This document shows, one piece after another, positions 44,467 through 55,821 of a DNA stretch of 64,000 nucleotides (position 1 is its first letter; every line of letters begins with the position of its first letter). The notes beneath the pieces were generated by a model. The model was not told where the DNA came from. It made no database searches and saw nothing but the letters and a program-made list of their open reading frames with translations. Position numbers and translations under genes: made by a program. The DNA comes from Tolypocladium sp. Sup5 PDA-1 (taxonomy: Eukaryota > Ascomycota > Sordariomycetes > Hypocreales > Ophiocordycipitaceae): the NCBI GenBank assembly GCA_000750105.3, contig JPHH03000020.1, forward strand, positions 491,071-555,070, read 5' to 3'.

Positions 44467-47400
44467 ATGGTTGCTCCTTCGGGATTATGGCTACTAGGCC
44501 TCTCCATAGTTAGCCTTTCCCACGCCACAGTCGCTACTGCCTCGAAGCATGACACTTCCATGTCGCGTTCTGAGAGCTCTGGCAGCTCGTCCTTTCCTTT
44601 TCTCCAGTCTCGCGCTGTGTATCCCAGAGTGGTAAGTATACTGCTGGTCGTTATTCCGCAGCAGCGCGCTACGGTTTTTCTAACTCGACCATCAAGGCCA
44701 ACTCAACCGAAGTTGCTGCTCTTGCCGAAGCTTTGGAGCTCGTCCAGGAAGCATCCAAGCAGCAGGGCGCCTACAACGCTCACCGTGTTATGAACCCCAA
44801 GCGTAACGAAGAAATGTCCAAGGACTCGCCTGCGGGACAAGCGGCGCGGAAGAAGAGAGCCGCCAACGCCGGGCCCAGTGCTCCAACGCTGACCCCCGCC
44901 CTGCGTAAGGCGGCTGCGATCGTCGCCGAATACCAGGCAAAGCAAAATGCCAACAAGACAAATCCAGAATACCCTCAACCCCAGTACCTAAAGTCGCGAT
45001 CTAGCAGCCACTTGGAGACTCGCGATTCGTCGTCGTATTGGCTGCAGGATATCAAGCACGCCGGCTTGGCGCCCATGGGAGCCAACAGCTCGTGGCCCGT
45101 CTTTCGAGACGTGACCAACCCCATGTTTGCTGGAGGCGCAAAGGGAGACGGTGTCCACGATGATACGAAGGCTATCAATGGTGAGTTGAAACGCTGCAAC
45201 AGTCGCGAGATGCAAGGTGTTAACGTAATGCAGCTGCCATCTCGTATGGCGGCAACTGCGGCGAGGGTTGCCTCTCCTCTTCTGTCAAGGGCACACTCAT
45301 CTACTTCCCGCCCGGAAAGTACCTCATCTCTACACCGATTAATGCCATGTACTACTCACAGCTCGTTGGAAACGTACGTACCGCTATGCCCAGGGGATGC
45401 CAGCTGGCTTTTGCTAATCTTGGTTACAGGCAAATGACCTTCCTAAAATCATCACCAGCAAAGACTTTGTTGGGCTGGGCGCCATCCAGAGCGACGTGTA
45501 CATCCCCAACCAAAAAGGTGACGAGTGGTACATTGAGCAGTCCAACTTTTACCGCCAGGTTCGCAACTTTATCGTGGACATTAGGCAGACCACGACAGAA
45601 AAGGCAGCCGCGTTTCATTGGCAAGTCGCTCAAGCCACTTCAATGACCAACGTGCACATTTACGCCAGCACGGACTCTGGCACGACTCAGATGGGCCTCT
45701 TCACTGAGAATGGCAGCGGCGGCTTCATGTCCAATGTGTACATTAACGGTGGCAAGTACGGCATCTGTAAGTTCCTCGGCTGCTTTTTAAAGATGTAAGC
45801 GGTCTTGACTGACACAAGATAGACGGCGGCAATCAGCAGTACACGGTCCGAGACTTTGAAATCAACGGACAAACGGACAGCTGTATCGCCCTCTTATGGG
45901 ACTGGGGATGGACGTGGTACGGCCTTTACCTGTCGGGTGCTCCCAATGGCTTCAGCCTGTTAAACCCGGAGGCTGACGGTGCGACGAAAACGCCGACAGG
46001 GTCCATCTACGTGATGGACTCGCAGTTTATAAACACAAAGACGGGTATCAAAACTGGCGTATTGAAGAAGGATATTATGGATTCGACCATCATCCAGCTC
46101 GACAATGTCCGCACCTCCTACGTTGGTACAATGATTAGCGCTACGGACGGCTCCGCCGTTCAGCTTCCGCCCGGTGATAACATCGGTCACGTTGTGGTTG
46201 GCAACGTAAAGATTGGCGGCCAGTCGCTCGGCCAGTACAGGTAAGACAATACAATACCAGGAATTCAAAATTGCACAGGCTAACCACCTCAACCAGCGTC
46301 GATGTGGATGCTCCTTCCCACAGCCTTCTCAACGACTTTACGCAGATTTACAGTAGAAAGCGCTACTATGTCAGGGAGCGTCCGCAGTACGAGACCTTTT
46401 CCCTCGACAACGTCATCAACGTCAAGGACCACGGCGCCAAGGGCGATGGTGTTAGTGACGACACGGCAGCCATCAACTCAGTCATGGGTATGGCGTCGAC
46501 CAGTAAGCTCATCTACTTCCCTGCTGGCTCCTACATTGTCACGAGAACCATCAACGTGCCTTCCCATGCTCTTATTACTGGCGAGGTCTGGTCACAGATT
46601 GTTGCCAGCGGCTCCTACTTCCAGGACATGAAGAATCCCAAGCCCATGATCAAGGTGGGCAATGAAGGTGACGCTGGTACTGTTGAGATTTCCGACATGC
46701 TATTCACATCAATGGGCTCTCTTCCTGGTCTCGTGCTCATGGAATGGAACGTCGCAGCCGAGAAGCAGGGCTCCGTCGCCATGTTTGACGCGCATTTCCG
46801 CGTTGGCGGCGCCTATGGTTCGAGTAAGTTTCTATAACCTTGTATACACGCATAGTTCACGTCAACTAATATCCTTTTAGAGCTCAGCCTGGCCGACTGC
46901 CCCAAGGTCACCAACATCCCCAGCGCCTGCGTGGCTGCTTCCTTGCTCTTCCATGTCACGCCCAAGGCCAATGGCTACTTTGAGAACGTCTGGGGCTGGG
47001 TTGCTGACCACGACATTGACGACCCCAAGAACACAATGGTCACTGTAGCTGTCGCTCGAGGCTTCCTCATTGAGTCTAGCGATGGCCCTACCTGGCTATA
47101 CGGCACGGCTTCTGAGCACAGCATGTTGTACCAGTATAACTTTTACAACACATCCAGCTTGTTTGCCGGCATGATACAGACTGAGTCGCCGTACTTCCAG
47201 TACACGGATACCACCTCCTCCCCTGGACCGTTCAAGGACTCTCTGGGCGTCTTCCGCAACGATCGCGACTTCTCTGAAAGCTGCAACGGCACCGCCCTGC
47301 AATGCAACTTTTCCTGGGCGGCCATGTTCAACCAGGTCACCAATGTCACCATCGCTGGCGCTGGCCTGTACTCGTGGTTTGACGCCTACGACCAGTCGGT

Positions 47401-48871
47401 CTGCGTCGATGCGCAAAACTGCCAGCAGCGGCTTATCTTGGATCAGGGTGGCAACGGAGAGCTCTGGATCTTTAACCTGGTGACGATTGGCGCTGTCGAG
47501 ATGATTAGCGATGCCAATGGCGCTGTCGAAACGGCGAAAGAGAACACTCAGGCCAACTCTCATCCTTTCTGGAGCGCTCTGGCCGTCTGGGGCGACGAGA
47601 GCGATCCCATCGTGCTGCTCTGCGACGACGAGGACATCGGCCCGGGCTGCCTTCAGAATGATGTCTGCGATCTCACCCTCGACTTTGCCGACATGGACGC
47701 CCTGATCGCGGCAGAGGGCTCGTTTCCTCCTGAGTGCGGGCCTTACTACGTGGTTAACGCGCTTGAAAACTCGCTGGAGACCTCTCTGGGCGCCTACGAT
47801 GGCGCCAACAAGGGCTACGACGATGTCTGGAAGTACTACGCTGAGGGATTCCGCGGCTCTGTCGACTCGATGATCAAGAAGTTTGTAGAGGGTGGAACGC
47901 CCAACAACGATTACGGAGGCCCAGGCAACAAGTACTTTGATTGCACCATAACCATGGGGGGCCAAAGCACGACCAAGCAGTGCCCCTTTTCGTTTAGGGA
48001 GCTCTCCTTCTACGAGGAGTATGACATGAAGTACACGTTGCGTGACGCGGATGGCTTCTACGACGATCTCAACAAGACTTTTAGCATCCCCAAGGAGTGG
48101 GTCACCTTTCACGATCTCGACAACTCGAGCAACCAGTGCTTCGGAGGCAACCATCCCGGAAATGGGGGTAATCCTGCCCGTCGCGGCGTTCCCGACTACG
48201 TCCCCGAGGAGAATGGCGGCGCGAGCTCGCACAGGCTCGAGAAGCGCTGTGCGCGCACGGGCTATCGGTTCTACGGCCTCCCAAAGGGCAAGGACGATTT
48301 TGACGTGCCCAACACCAAGGATGCCATCAACAAGGCCAAGCCCAAGATGCTCGACTTGAGCATTCAGCTTGTCTCTAGGCAGGTCCAGCTGGCCTTGGGA
48401 GACTACAACGGCACCGTCAGCGACGTTGGGCAGGCGCTCAGCTTGCCCGTCTTCATGATGACCGAGTCCATCGAGCAGATGAAGGAGGCCAAGGCGACGG
48501 GCCAGGAGATCAAGAACCAGAAGGATCTCGAGTTTCTTGAAAAGATGCTAGGTGTCGTATTTATGTTCTTGCCTTTCCTCGACGAGCTAGCGCCCGAGAT
48601 TCTGCTCTTTAAAGGCATGGCCAATGGCATGGCGTTCCTCGGCAACACCGCCCTCGGCATCAAGGATATGGTAGAACATCCCGAGAACGCCTTCATGGAT
48701 TTGCTCGGAATCGTTACGGATGCTGCCTTTCTCAAGACGGGCAAGGGCTACAAGGATGCCGCTGACGCTCGAAGAGGCATCAACGAAGCCCTGATTGAAA
48801 AGTCGGGCAAGACCATCAAGCAGCTCGATGATAAGCTACAGGGTTTCCTGGGAAAGTCGTGCACTAAGTGA
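44467..48871 (+). CDS. GH55 exo-beta-1,3-glucanase fused to a C-terminal toxin-like module
   Basis: Large secreted enzyme, predicted to cut beta-1,3-glucan. Seven exons: 44467-44631, 44697-45180, 45234-45373, 45430-45766, 45823-46240, 46297-46823 and 46881-48871. All phases close, giving 1,353 residues against roughly 750-950 for ordinary GH55. A signal peptide (LWLLGLSIVSLSHATVATA) is followed by two GH55 beta-helix halves, each opening with a GAKGDG motif (NPMFAGGAKGDGVHDDTKAI; INVKDHGAKGDGVSDDTAAI). WGWTWYGLYLSG and VWGWVADHDIDD are typical. From about 1,050 the sequence leaves GH55: QCFGGNHPGNGGNPARRGVP, then a Kex2-type site (HRLEKR, ~1,140-1,145). Next are a hydrophobic helical stretch (FMFLPFLDELAPEILLFKGM) and DAADARRGINEAL, ending in a Cys near the stop. 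Similar tails occur, as I recall, on fungal killer-toxin-like chitinases. Confidence 0.88.
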
Positions 48872-49126
48872 GAACACGTATACAAATTGAGAATAGTTTG
48901 CAAAATATAGCTAATTAACGTTACCTTACACGTGTCATTCTTCATAATATTTTTCGATAGCGCTATAGGAATGCGGTTATCTGATCCTATATAGCCTCCG
49001 TTGATCCTCGCTATGTTACTCTTTTTCGTCTACGCCTCTACTCAGTAATTTTTCTTCCTTCTTTACAACGCTCTACACCAGAGATCATCTTTCCTAAGGC
49101 GTTTGAAACTTCTAAAATGGTATCTT

Positions 49127-49620
49127 CTATCCCTCTGGGAAGTAGCCTACGGCCTCCCAGTCGATAATCGACACGATATCAAACGAGACTGGATCTACCA
49201 GGATATTACTACTATTCAAGTCGCCGTAGCAAAATACGTAACCGTCTCCGGAAATGTCCGGCCAGACACGATACGGATCTCTTAGGTGTAGGGTCGATAT
49301 GGAGGGAAAATGGGCACAGTCGGGTCGGGGCTGCCCAGGCGTCTGGACTTGCGCCGGTTGCGCAGCTGAGGGAACACTTCTGCTTCTAGCTGCCATTCTA
49401 TCTTGGCAACAGCGGTGTCAATCTGGTCTTCCGATATATAGTACAATCCAATCGCGTCTTTGACGAAAGCTATCTCGAGGTGCAACAGGCCGTTTTCTTC
49501 CTAGAGATCAAGAGGTTCGGGGAAAGGGATCGTCGTGTGTTCCCTGATAAACTTGAGCACGACGAATTTGTTCTTGAGGCGTTCGCATTTGTACGAGATC
49601 ACGATTTGCTCTCCGTACAT
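49127..49620 (-). pseudogene. Aminoglycoside-phosphotransferase-like kinase, broken
   Basis: The minus strand reads YKCERLKNKF and REHTTIPFPEPLDL, then an in-frame TAG. ENGLLHLEIAFVKDA and AEVFPQLRNRRKSRRLGSPD follow. After a shift to another frame come RDPYRVWPDI and FCYGDLNSSNILVD (the APH catalytic loop, here YGDLxxxN instead of HGDxxxxN) and IVSIIDWEAVGYFPEG. So at least one stop, one frame change and a His-to-Tyr change disable it. Fungal APH-like kinases are common and usually of unknown role. Confidence 0.75.
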
Positions 49621-50283
49621 GTTTAGGCCAGATTGCTCGACGGATGCTTGATGTAAGTATGCTCGGTCAGGTAGTGCGTTTGGTCACGCCAAGCTAGAGT
49701 TGCCAGGAGAGCTCCGTCAGAAGGCGTCAGAATGATGGGTAGCGGTTTCACATTGGTGAGAAGGGGGGGGGGGGCGTGTGCATAAGCGGGGCTGAGGATC
49801 CGCCGGCGCCTGCACGAACTCAGGGGACGAGCGCAGCATCGCAGCTTCTTCAGCGCAGGTCGCTCTGTGGGGGTCTTCTGTAATTTGCAGCAGCTGGTCA
49901 AGGCGGGATAACTGTCCCCGGGTGGAACGGCACGGCGTCGACTTGGCAAGGCTCGGTACGGAGATGGCCCAGGTCGACAGTTGAAGATTCCTTGATGGGG
50001 GGGAGGGGTCAAGTCAGCAAGCGGCTTGAACAGGCAGGCCGAGGCGAGGCTTCATCTCGAAGGAAGAAAAAAATATAAAGAAATCGATAGGGGGCCAATA
50101 TCACGGGACGTGTCGCGTATACAACTCCTGTGGAGGGTCTCACATGATACGGTCTCCTGTACCAACCTCTGCAACGCCTCCCGCCATTGCTGGCATTGTT
50201 TGCCTGCAGACGCAGACACTTGTGTTTTTTTCGTTTTTTTTTCAAGATAGATTCTCTTGCTGTTGTCGCAAAACGCTGCCAAG
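49621..50283. other. Intergenic stretch with a poly-G run
   Basis: Upstream of the secreted basic protein. Contains 12 G at 49763-49774 and T-rich sequence just before the start codon. No gene is supported; the upstream end of the kinase pseudogene may extend a little way in. Confidence 0.5.
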
Positions 50284-51415
50284 ATGCGCGTCTTCATCTT
50301 TCTGTGGCTAGTCAGCGCCGTCACGGCTCTGTTTGAAGCCACCATCTGGGAGGCAGAGGGCTGGTACAAGGTGTACTTGATGGAGAGACTCTTGTTCCCC
50401 AACGACCCCAACAGCTGGACCATTTGCAAAGGCTGCAAGTACCGCACGTAACGTCTCTAGGAAACAGAAATGCTAACACTGGGCAGGCAAGCGCGTTGGT
50501 TGGGTGACAGCCGACGATAAATTCGCAAAGCAGCTGCAAGCCCGCGGCCTCCCTGCCAGCACCGTCTGCCTTGCCGAGTTCATCGTGGGAGTGGGCACTC
50601 AAGGCAGCTTCGGAAAATTCGGCATAATTCCAGGAGGCAGCAAAGTCAAACCGCAGCTCTTGACCATGGACTACAAGATGTCGGATGTTCTCGCCGAGGC
50701 GCGTCTCGTGCGCGCCGCCCGAAAAACCGGCACATTCAAGTTTACTGCCAACAAGATTATCAACCACTCTGAATTTCCGGAAGCCTCGTTCAAAAACGGC
50801 AAATGGTTCCTCATGGGCAAGTTGCAGAAGCTGGTAAGCGGGCGAGCCGAGCAGCTCCGGACCATGGCCAAGGAGGGCACTGCGCAAGCCAGCCAGGTTG
50901 AGTCGTGGGTCAAGGACAGGGCCAACGCGCTCGAGGTGGAAAACATGTACCGAAATGCCGACCAGTCACGATGGAAGGCCGGCTGGGTCGACTCGGAGCT
51001 CAAGTACGGGCCGTCCAACCCGTACAAGCAAGTCAAGATGCCCCGGCTCGTCATCTTCCCCGACGGCACGCGCCCCGAAAAGGACACCACCGCAAACAGG
51101 CCCCCCAACCAGCCGGACCTGGAGCTGTGGGAGGACGTCGACATGGACAGGACCCTTGCGCAGGGCGGGCAATCCTCCGATGCAAAGGCTAAGAGGAAAG
51201 CCGCGGCCAAGACGGCTGGCACCTACGGCAAGTGGGAAGGCGACACGGATCCCCAGAAGAAGAAGGCCACCGTTCACATGGAAGTTATTCGCGCCAACGA
51301 AGAGCTGATTCCCTTCCACAGGGGTCAGAAAGGCGAGTACCTCAAGTGCCACAGCAAGCCAGGCAGGCGCAGCGCCCTGCTCAAAGGAGGGCGCGTTAGC
51401 AAGGCTTACCGTTGA
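50284..51415 (+). CDS. Secreted basic protein of unknown family
   Basis: Begins with a signal peptide (MRVFIFLWLVSAVTALFEAT). The best join that keeps frame is exon 50284-50370, intron 50371-50491 (GTGTAC donor, TGCTAAC branch, GGCAAG acceptor), exon 50492-51415, giving 336 residues. The intron opens with apparently coding sequence (YLMERLLFPNDPNSWTICKG), and other donor sites break the frame, so the junction is uncertain. The mature protein is Lys/Arg-rich with few Cys: VGWVTADDKFAKQLQARGLP, FGKFGIIPGGSKVKPQLL, and MPRLVIFPDGTRPEK before a low-complexity basic region. I do not recognise a domain. A truncated copy of its first exon lies at 43,426. Confidence 0.6.
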
Positions 51416-52679
51416 CCTCGCCGCAATGGTAATTAGCATAGGACGAGGACCTTGAGGAGAAAATATATTGCTATGTAATTAATGCTTCGTATAATGATGT
51501 TAACATGCACCAAGAGTGCACGTTATTTGCCTACACGGAACCCACAGTCTGCTTGTAAGGATCGTGCACAAGGCTAGGTATTCCCCTAGTTCAGGCTCGA
51601 ATTAGCCTTAATGCCAATTCGTTTGCTAGTTTGGTGTAGCGGTTATTGGGGATCGGTACACTGCTTGTTGAAATTTGCGCGCCGCAGCACACATGACTCG
51701 ACCGGATGAAACTGCCGTGTAAGGCGAAAGCTTCAAGTATGCATGTATTGGACGCTTAAAAGAGGCCGCGCAGCCTACGCGACCGACTGAGCGCCCATCC
51801 CCCAAAGCAGAGAATAAAGCGCTAAAACAAGGAAATTCCTCGTCGGCTCCTACGGCGTGGTCGGTGCTGGCTGAGATTAATTTCCGAGCCGCCTCGCCGC
51901 GCGGCTAAAGCACATCACAGTCTTACCGGGCCTTGCTTTCCTAAATAGGAAGCTCACCAGACGCCTCCAACGACCCTTATGCGGCCTCGCTTGGCTCAAT
52001 GAGGAATGCCACGCGGGGCACTCCCGTACCTACCAACCTGCGCTCCACCTTTACAAGCCATCAAAAGGTCCGGATGGAGCGGGCGTCGATGATGGCCCAC
52101 AACTTAACTGGCGGGCCGTTCTGTGCCTCTTCCTTCGAGCGAACAACCCCTCTCGACAGGAAGCTCCGTGTAAAGTCCACGGGTATTCCCATAACGAAAT
52201 CCGCCTCTGTCTTCCTTTATCTATCCCATTTCTAACCCTTGTTTCAATGAATGTCTTTGCTGCCATTAAGATGTCCAAATTCGCTCAAATCTGCGGCCTA
52301 GGGATCCGCCTAATTTCGGTTGCGCAGCAGGGGATGCAACGGCAACGTCACTCCCTACCCGACCGAGGGGGGGTGTAGCTTTGCTCAACTTCGGTTATTC
52401 GCCGAACCGCAAGGCAATTTCTCCGGCGGCAGAGGAGAAAAACTTCGTCACAAGCAGGCGGAGAGACAAATGGTGCGACTAGCAGAATAGAACTCTGGTA
52501 GACCAGCCAGGGGGTGGGGAGAACTCTGCCGAGCCTCATCCGGCTTACAACTCTGCGTACGAGTCGTCGCCGGCCGATTTATGCTTAGTCTTGCCCTCTC
52601 GCGCCAAACTGCCATTGATCTAGTCGCCAATCCAACATCTCTCTTTTTCTGTTTCTTTGAACTATGGCGCAAAAAAGTC
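51416..52679. other. 1.3-kb stretch without a supported gene
   Basis: Several frames under 80 codons on both strands, none recognisable. Alternating GC-rich and AT-rich patches suggest old duplicated or repeat-derived sequence, but no element ends are visible. Confidence 0.5.
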
Positions 52680-52787
52680 ATGATGCCTCTGTCCCTTAGA
52701 TTGAGCGGCTTGGTCTTCGCCGCGGCCGCAGCTGCCCTCGAAGACAGGTCCTATGCCGGCACCTTGAGGTCCCGTGGTTTCATATGA
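52680..52787 (+). pseudogene. Orphan signal-peptide ORF resembling the CFEM gene start
   Basis: 35-residue frame (MMPLSLRLSGLVFAAAAAAL, then EDRSYAGT) that stops soon after the signal-peptide-like part. A 12-base stretch (CTCGAAGACAGG) at the end of the hydrophobic segment is identical to the same place in the CFEM gene (ATALEDRQLHTL). The rest differs, so relatedness is suggestive only. It may instead be a tiny secreted peptide. Confidence 0.35.
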
Positions 52788-52962
52788 GCAAGTAGAAATC
52801 CTCTTATAATTACATTGTATTTTGTTCTCCTTTCAAAATATGCGTAGCGTATCTGATGCCGGGTGTGTGCGTTGAATAGATGTATGGGTGGTGGGCCGTG
52901 AAAGTTGGTAAAATGCAGCGCGCAATCCTACTGTAGTCGTAAATTGGATAGAAGATTTTGCA

Positions 52963-54300
52963 CTAGTCATCATCGTTGACCCATCCGTGACATCTTCTGA
53001 TTTGGACGGTGCGCAGGCTGTCGACGGCCTCAGAAGACCCATATTCCAGCTCTTCAGTTATGGCCCGCTCGATGTTCGCCTCAGTATATCTTCTTTCCAC
53101 GCTTTGATGTGCCAGAGAATAGTTCATATCGGTCCAAAAGGAAGCATGCCTATCCAGCATTTGCTGCTCGTGGCCCTCGCAGCCGGAGAATCTCAGCTGC
53201 CGCGCGCTGCGAGCCAATATTCGGAGGTAGAGTGCGTAGTCGGAATCGCTCGAGTTGGCGCCGCAGAGGATTTCGCATAGCCTGTCCTGAAGCTGATGGC
53301 TAGTAAACGTGCCCCGTGAAATTAAACCCTGCTCCTCCTCGATTTGGTTGCTATCCTTCCACCCATGGTCGTAGTCGACAAAGACTTCGCGGCCAAATTG
53401 AACATAGCCTTCCTTATAGAATCGGCTTTTCTTGCAACTATCGTCTACCCCTGGAGGGATGGATTTGTTGTTGACGTCGTACTCGGGTCCTTTGAAGTCG
53501 ATGAGCAGGTCATCAGTAACATAGGACGCCGAGGAGAGGAGATGTGCATCGAGAACATGGCTCTGATGACGCTTGAGATCTGCCCGTTTACGAGACTTGG
53601 GCTCTTTGGTATTGGATTTTGGCGGTTGGCTGGGATTCGCTGTATTGCTGGCAGCTTGTTGTTTAGCAGGTATTGCTGTGTCCGCGATAACCGGCTGGCT
53701 GTTGCCCGTGTTGCCGGGTTGTTCGGGATCTGGCTTCACAGAAAACCAGCAAAAAGCATACAAGACAATAGCCATCATAACGTTCCAATGAGCAGGCGAC
53801 TGGGCCCAGTTCGAGTTTTCCGTTTCTTTATATCTGGCCACGTCGATCCACTTATCTGGGACGGTAGTCGTTCCCGGCCGAACAATACGCAGATTAATAG
53901 TCAGCGTCTTGAGGTGCTTTGGCTGGTACGGGAAGCTTAACCAGGTCGGGAAGACGCCAATGTCTTTGACAATCATAACGTCTAAAACAAAGGGTGCTTC
54001 GATATTGCCTGACTTAGTTTCTTCTTCGGCCAGTAGATTGGTCTCGTGGCGAAGCTGGCAGTTAGTTGCGCGTAGGGCATTGCCATGCAGATAGCGATTC
54101 TTGTGCCTTGGAACGTAGAGATTGGTAAGCTCGGGAAATGCATCATCGAAGCAATTGCGCAGGCGCGCGCGGCTCTCGATGAGCTTTCGGTTGAAGGTAG
54201 GCTCGCTTCTGCGGCCGCACCGCAAGACTTGGACGATGATAGGGCGGCGGAGTTCCCATGGGAGGTCGAGAAGGCTGCTGCTTCTGTCGCGTTCTGACAT
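52963..54300 (-). CDS. F-box-like hypothetical protein
   Basis: 445-residue single-exon frame. The N-terminus (SSSLLDLPWELRRPIIVQVL) has the LxDLPxELRxxI pattern of fungal F-box or F-box-like proteins, followed by NCFDDAFPELTNLYVPRHKN and LRATNCQLRHET, usual in that group. A hydrophobic segment (WNVMMAIVLYAFCWF) near 175 and a basic low-complexity linker split the protein. The C-terminal half is charged and unassigned. It has normal codon use and no stops although it borders RIP-mutated repeats. Possible role: substrate adaptor of an SCF ubiquitin ligase, inferred from the F-box-like start only. Confidence 0.6.
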   Translation of the reverse strand: MSERDRSSSLLDLPWELRRPIIVQVLRCGRRSEPTFNRKLIESRARLRNCFDDAFPELTNLYVPRHKNRYLHGNALRATNCQLRHETNLLAEEETKSGNIEAPFVLDVMIVKDIGVFPTWLSFPYQPKHLKTLTINLRIVRPGTTTVPDKWIDVARYKETENSNWAQSPAHWNVMMAIVLYAFCWFSVKPDPEQPGNTGNSQPVIADTAIPAKQQAASNTANPSQPPKSNTKEPKSRKRADLKRHQSHVLDAHLLSSASYVTDDLLIDFKGPEYDVNNKSIPPGVDDSCKKSRFYKEGYVQFGREVFVDYDHGWKDSNQIEEEQGLISRGTFTSHQLQDRLCEILCGANSSDSDYALYLRILARSARQLRFSGCEGHEQQMLDRHASFWTDMNYSLAHQSVERRYTEANIERAITEELEYGSSEAVDSLRTVQIRRCHGWVNDDD

Positions 54301-54680
54301 GTTGGAGGCGTGCTATCTCATTTGGAAGTGCGACGTTTCGCGCTCTGGAAGAATCGTGGTATTTGGGACACAATGTGTGTAGGTTGGGGATATAGCTGTG
54401 CTTCTGGCGACTTGGCGGAGTCGTGGGCGCTACGCAGCCTGGCCGCACGTTACCAAGTGATCGCAGGACAATTGCCAAATTACTAACGTGAGTGCATAGC
54501 GAGTGGAATAGCATAGCGAGTAGAACACCCCACCCCGCAAACAGGACTATCCTTCTTTAATTACATAAGTCGAGTCACCCCCCTGGGCCCCCTCCCCCAA
54601 CATGTGACAGCCACGGGCACCGCCTGCCGCATTGGGCCTAGTGCGGCCTAACGCGAAATTTAACGTAGCCGTTAGCAAAG
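54301..54680. other. Promoter side of the F-box-like gene and repeat boundary
   Basis: 380 bp between the last host gene and the first LTR-like sequence. Nothing recognised apart from C-rich sequence near 54,585. Confidence 0.5.
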
Positions 54681-55085
54681 TGCTACGACCCAGGCTAACG
54701 GGCCACGGGATGGACCGGCTGTGCAGGCGCTAATGCAGCCTGCACGGAATAATGGTCGGCACGACGGACTAATGGGCGAAGGATCGCCGGGATCACCAGG
54801 ATCATGTAGATGATCCAGGCGAGCCCATGCGATCCGGCTTATCGGTCGCGACGGGATTATAAAGATAATCTAGACGATCCTCGGTAATCTAAGGGATTAC
54901 GGGCAGTATATAGGACCCCCTAATTTCCTACTATAGCATAGATACCTCGCTAGCTTTTAATAATACTCTTTAGTTACGATCTATTATCTATTACTATTAT
55001 AATAAGACTAGCCTAGTACTACGCCCTAACCTTACCTACTAATATAAACCTACTAGTTTATCCCTTAGGAACCTAAACTATTATA
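54681..55085 (+). repeat. Gypsy-family LTR copy A
   Basis: 405 bp starting TGCTACGACC, related along most of its length to the 421-bp LTRs at 55,338 and 62,890 but with a different middle (U3) part. Its 5' third keeps GC-rich sequence; the 3' part is strongly C-to-T/G-to-A changed. It is followed by the same internal start (TATTAAAAGCTC) as the other copies, so it is a 5' LTR. Confidence 0.75.
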
Positions 55086-55337
55086 TATTAAAAGCTCTTA
55101 TTTAGAAGGTTATAGCATTACCCTAAGTAATACTTAATATTATTAAAATAGTATTATTAACTAAACCTAGATCGAGTACTAACCCCTAGGGGAAGGCACT
55201 AGCGCCCCCTATAGAACTTACTAATAAAATAGAAATCTTAGACGATAAGTTAAATAATAATACCCTAGATATAAATAAGGAACTCTAGGGATAAAGTCTA
55301 TTACCTTTAGCGATAAATTAATAACTTAGTCGCCCTC
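55086..55337 (+). mobile_element. Internal fragment of older Gypsy-like element, left part
   Basis: Begins like the leader of the complete element but soon diverges into AT-rich, RIP-like sequence without frames. It ends at CCCTC (55333-55337), the left copy of the target duplication created by the inserted complete element. Confidence 0.6.
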
Positions 55338-55758
55338 TATTACGACCCAGGCTGACGGGCCACGGGATGGGCCGGCTGTGCAGGCGCCATGTGGGCTGCA
55401 CGGAACAATGGTCGGAACGATGGACCAATAGGGACCATGGTGTGCGGTATTCACTAGGTGGTCAGTGAACACCAAGCGAATAGCACACGGGAGTTCACTC
55501 GGTAGTCGGTGAACCACGAGTAAACACTCTAGTATATAGGACCCCCTAATTTCCTCACCATAGCATAGATACCTCGCTAGCTTTTAATATATTATTCTAA
55601 TACAGATACACTTATATTACTTCAAACCCTTTGGTTATGATCTACTATCTAGGATATCCGATCTATCACTATCGTGACAAGACCATTCAACGGCTACGCC
55701 CTGACCTACCTACTAACATAAACCTCCGGTTTATCCCTTAGGAACCCAAACCGTCACA
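55338..55758 (+). repeat. Gypsy 5' LTR
   Basis: 421 bp. The first base pair is TA rather than TG, a likely RIP change; the end GTCACA is intact. It keeps far more C and G than the 3' LTR. Confidence 0.9.
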
Positions 55759-55821
55759 TATTGAAAGCTCTTGTTCAGGAGGTCACCGCGTTACCTTAAA
55801 TAATACCGCATCACAGTTAAC

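Noticed and set aside
47096..48232. 378-codon antisense frame over the GH55 gene
   Set aside because: No domain and entirely inside a well-supported exon.
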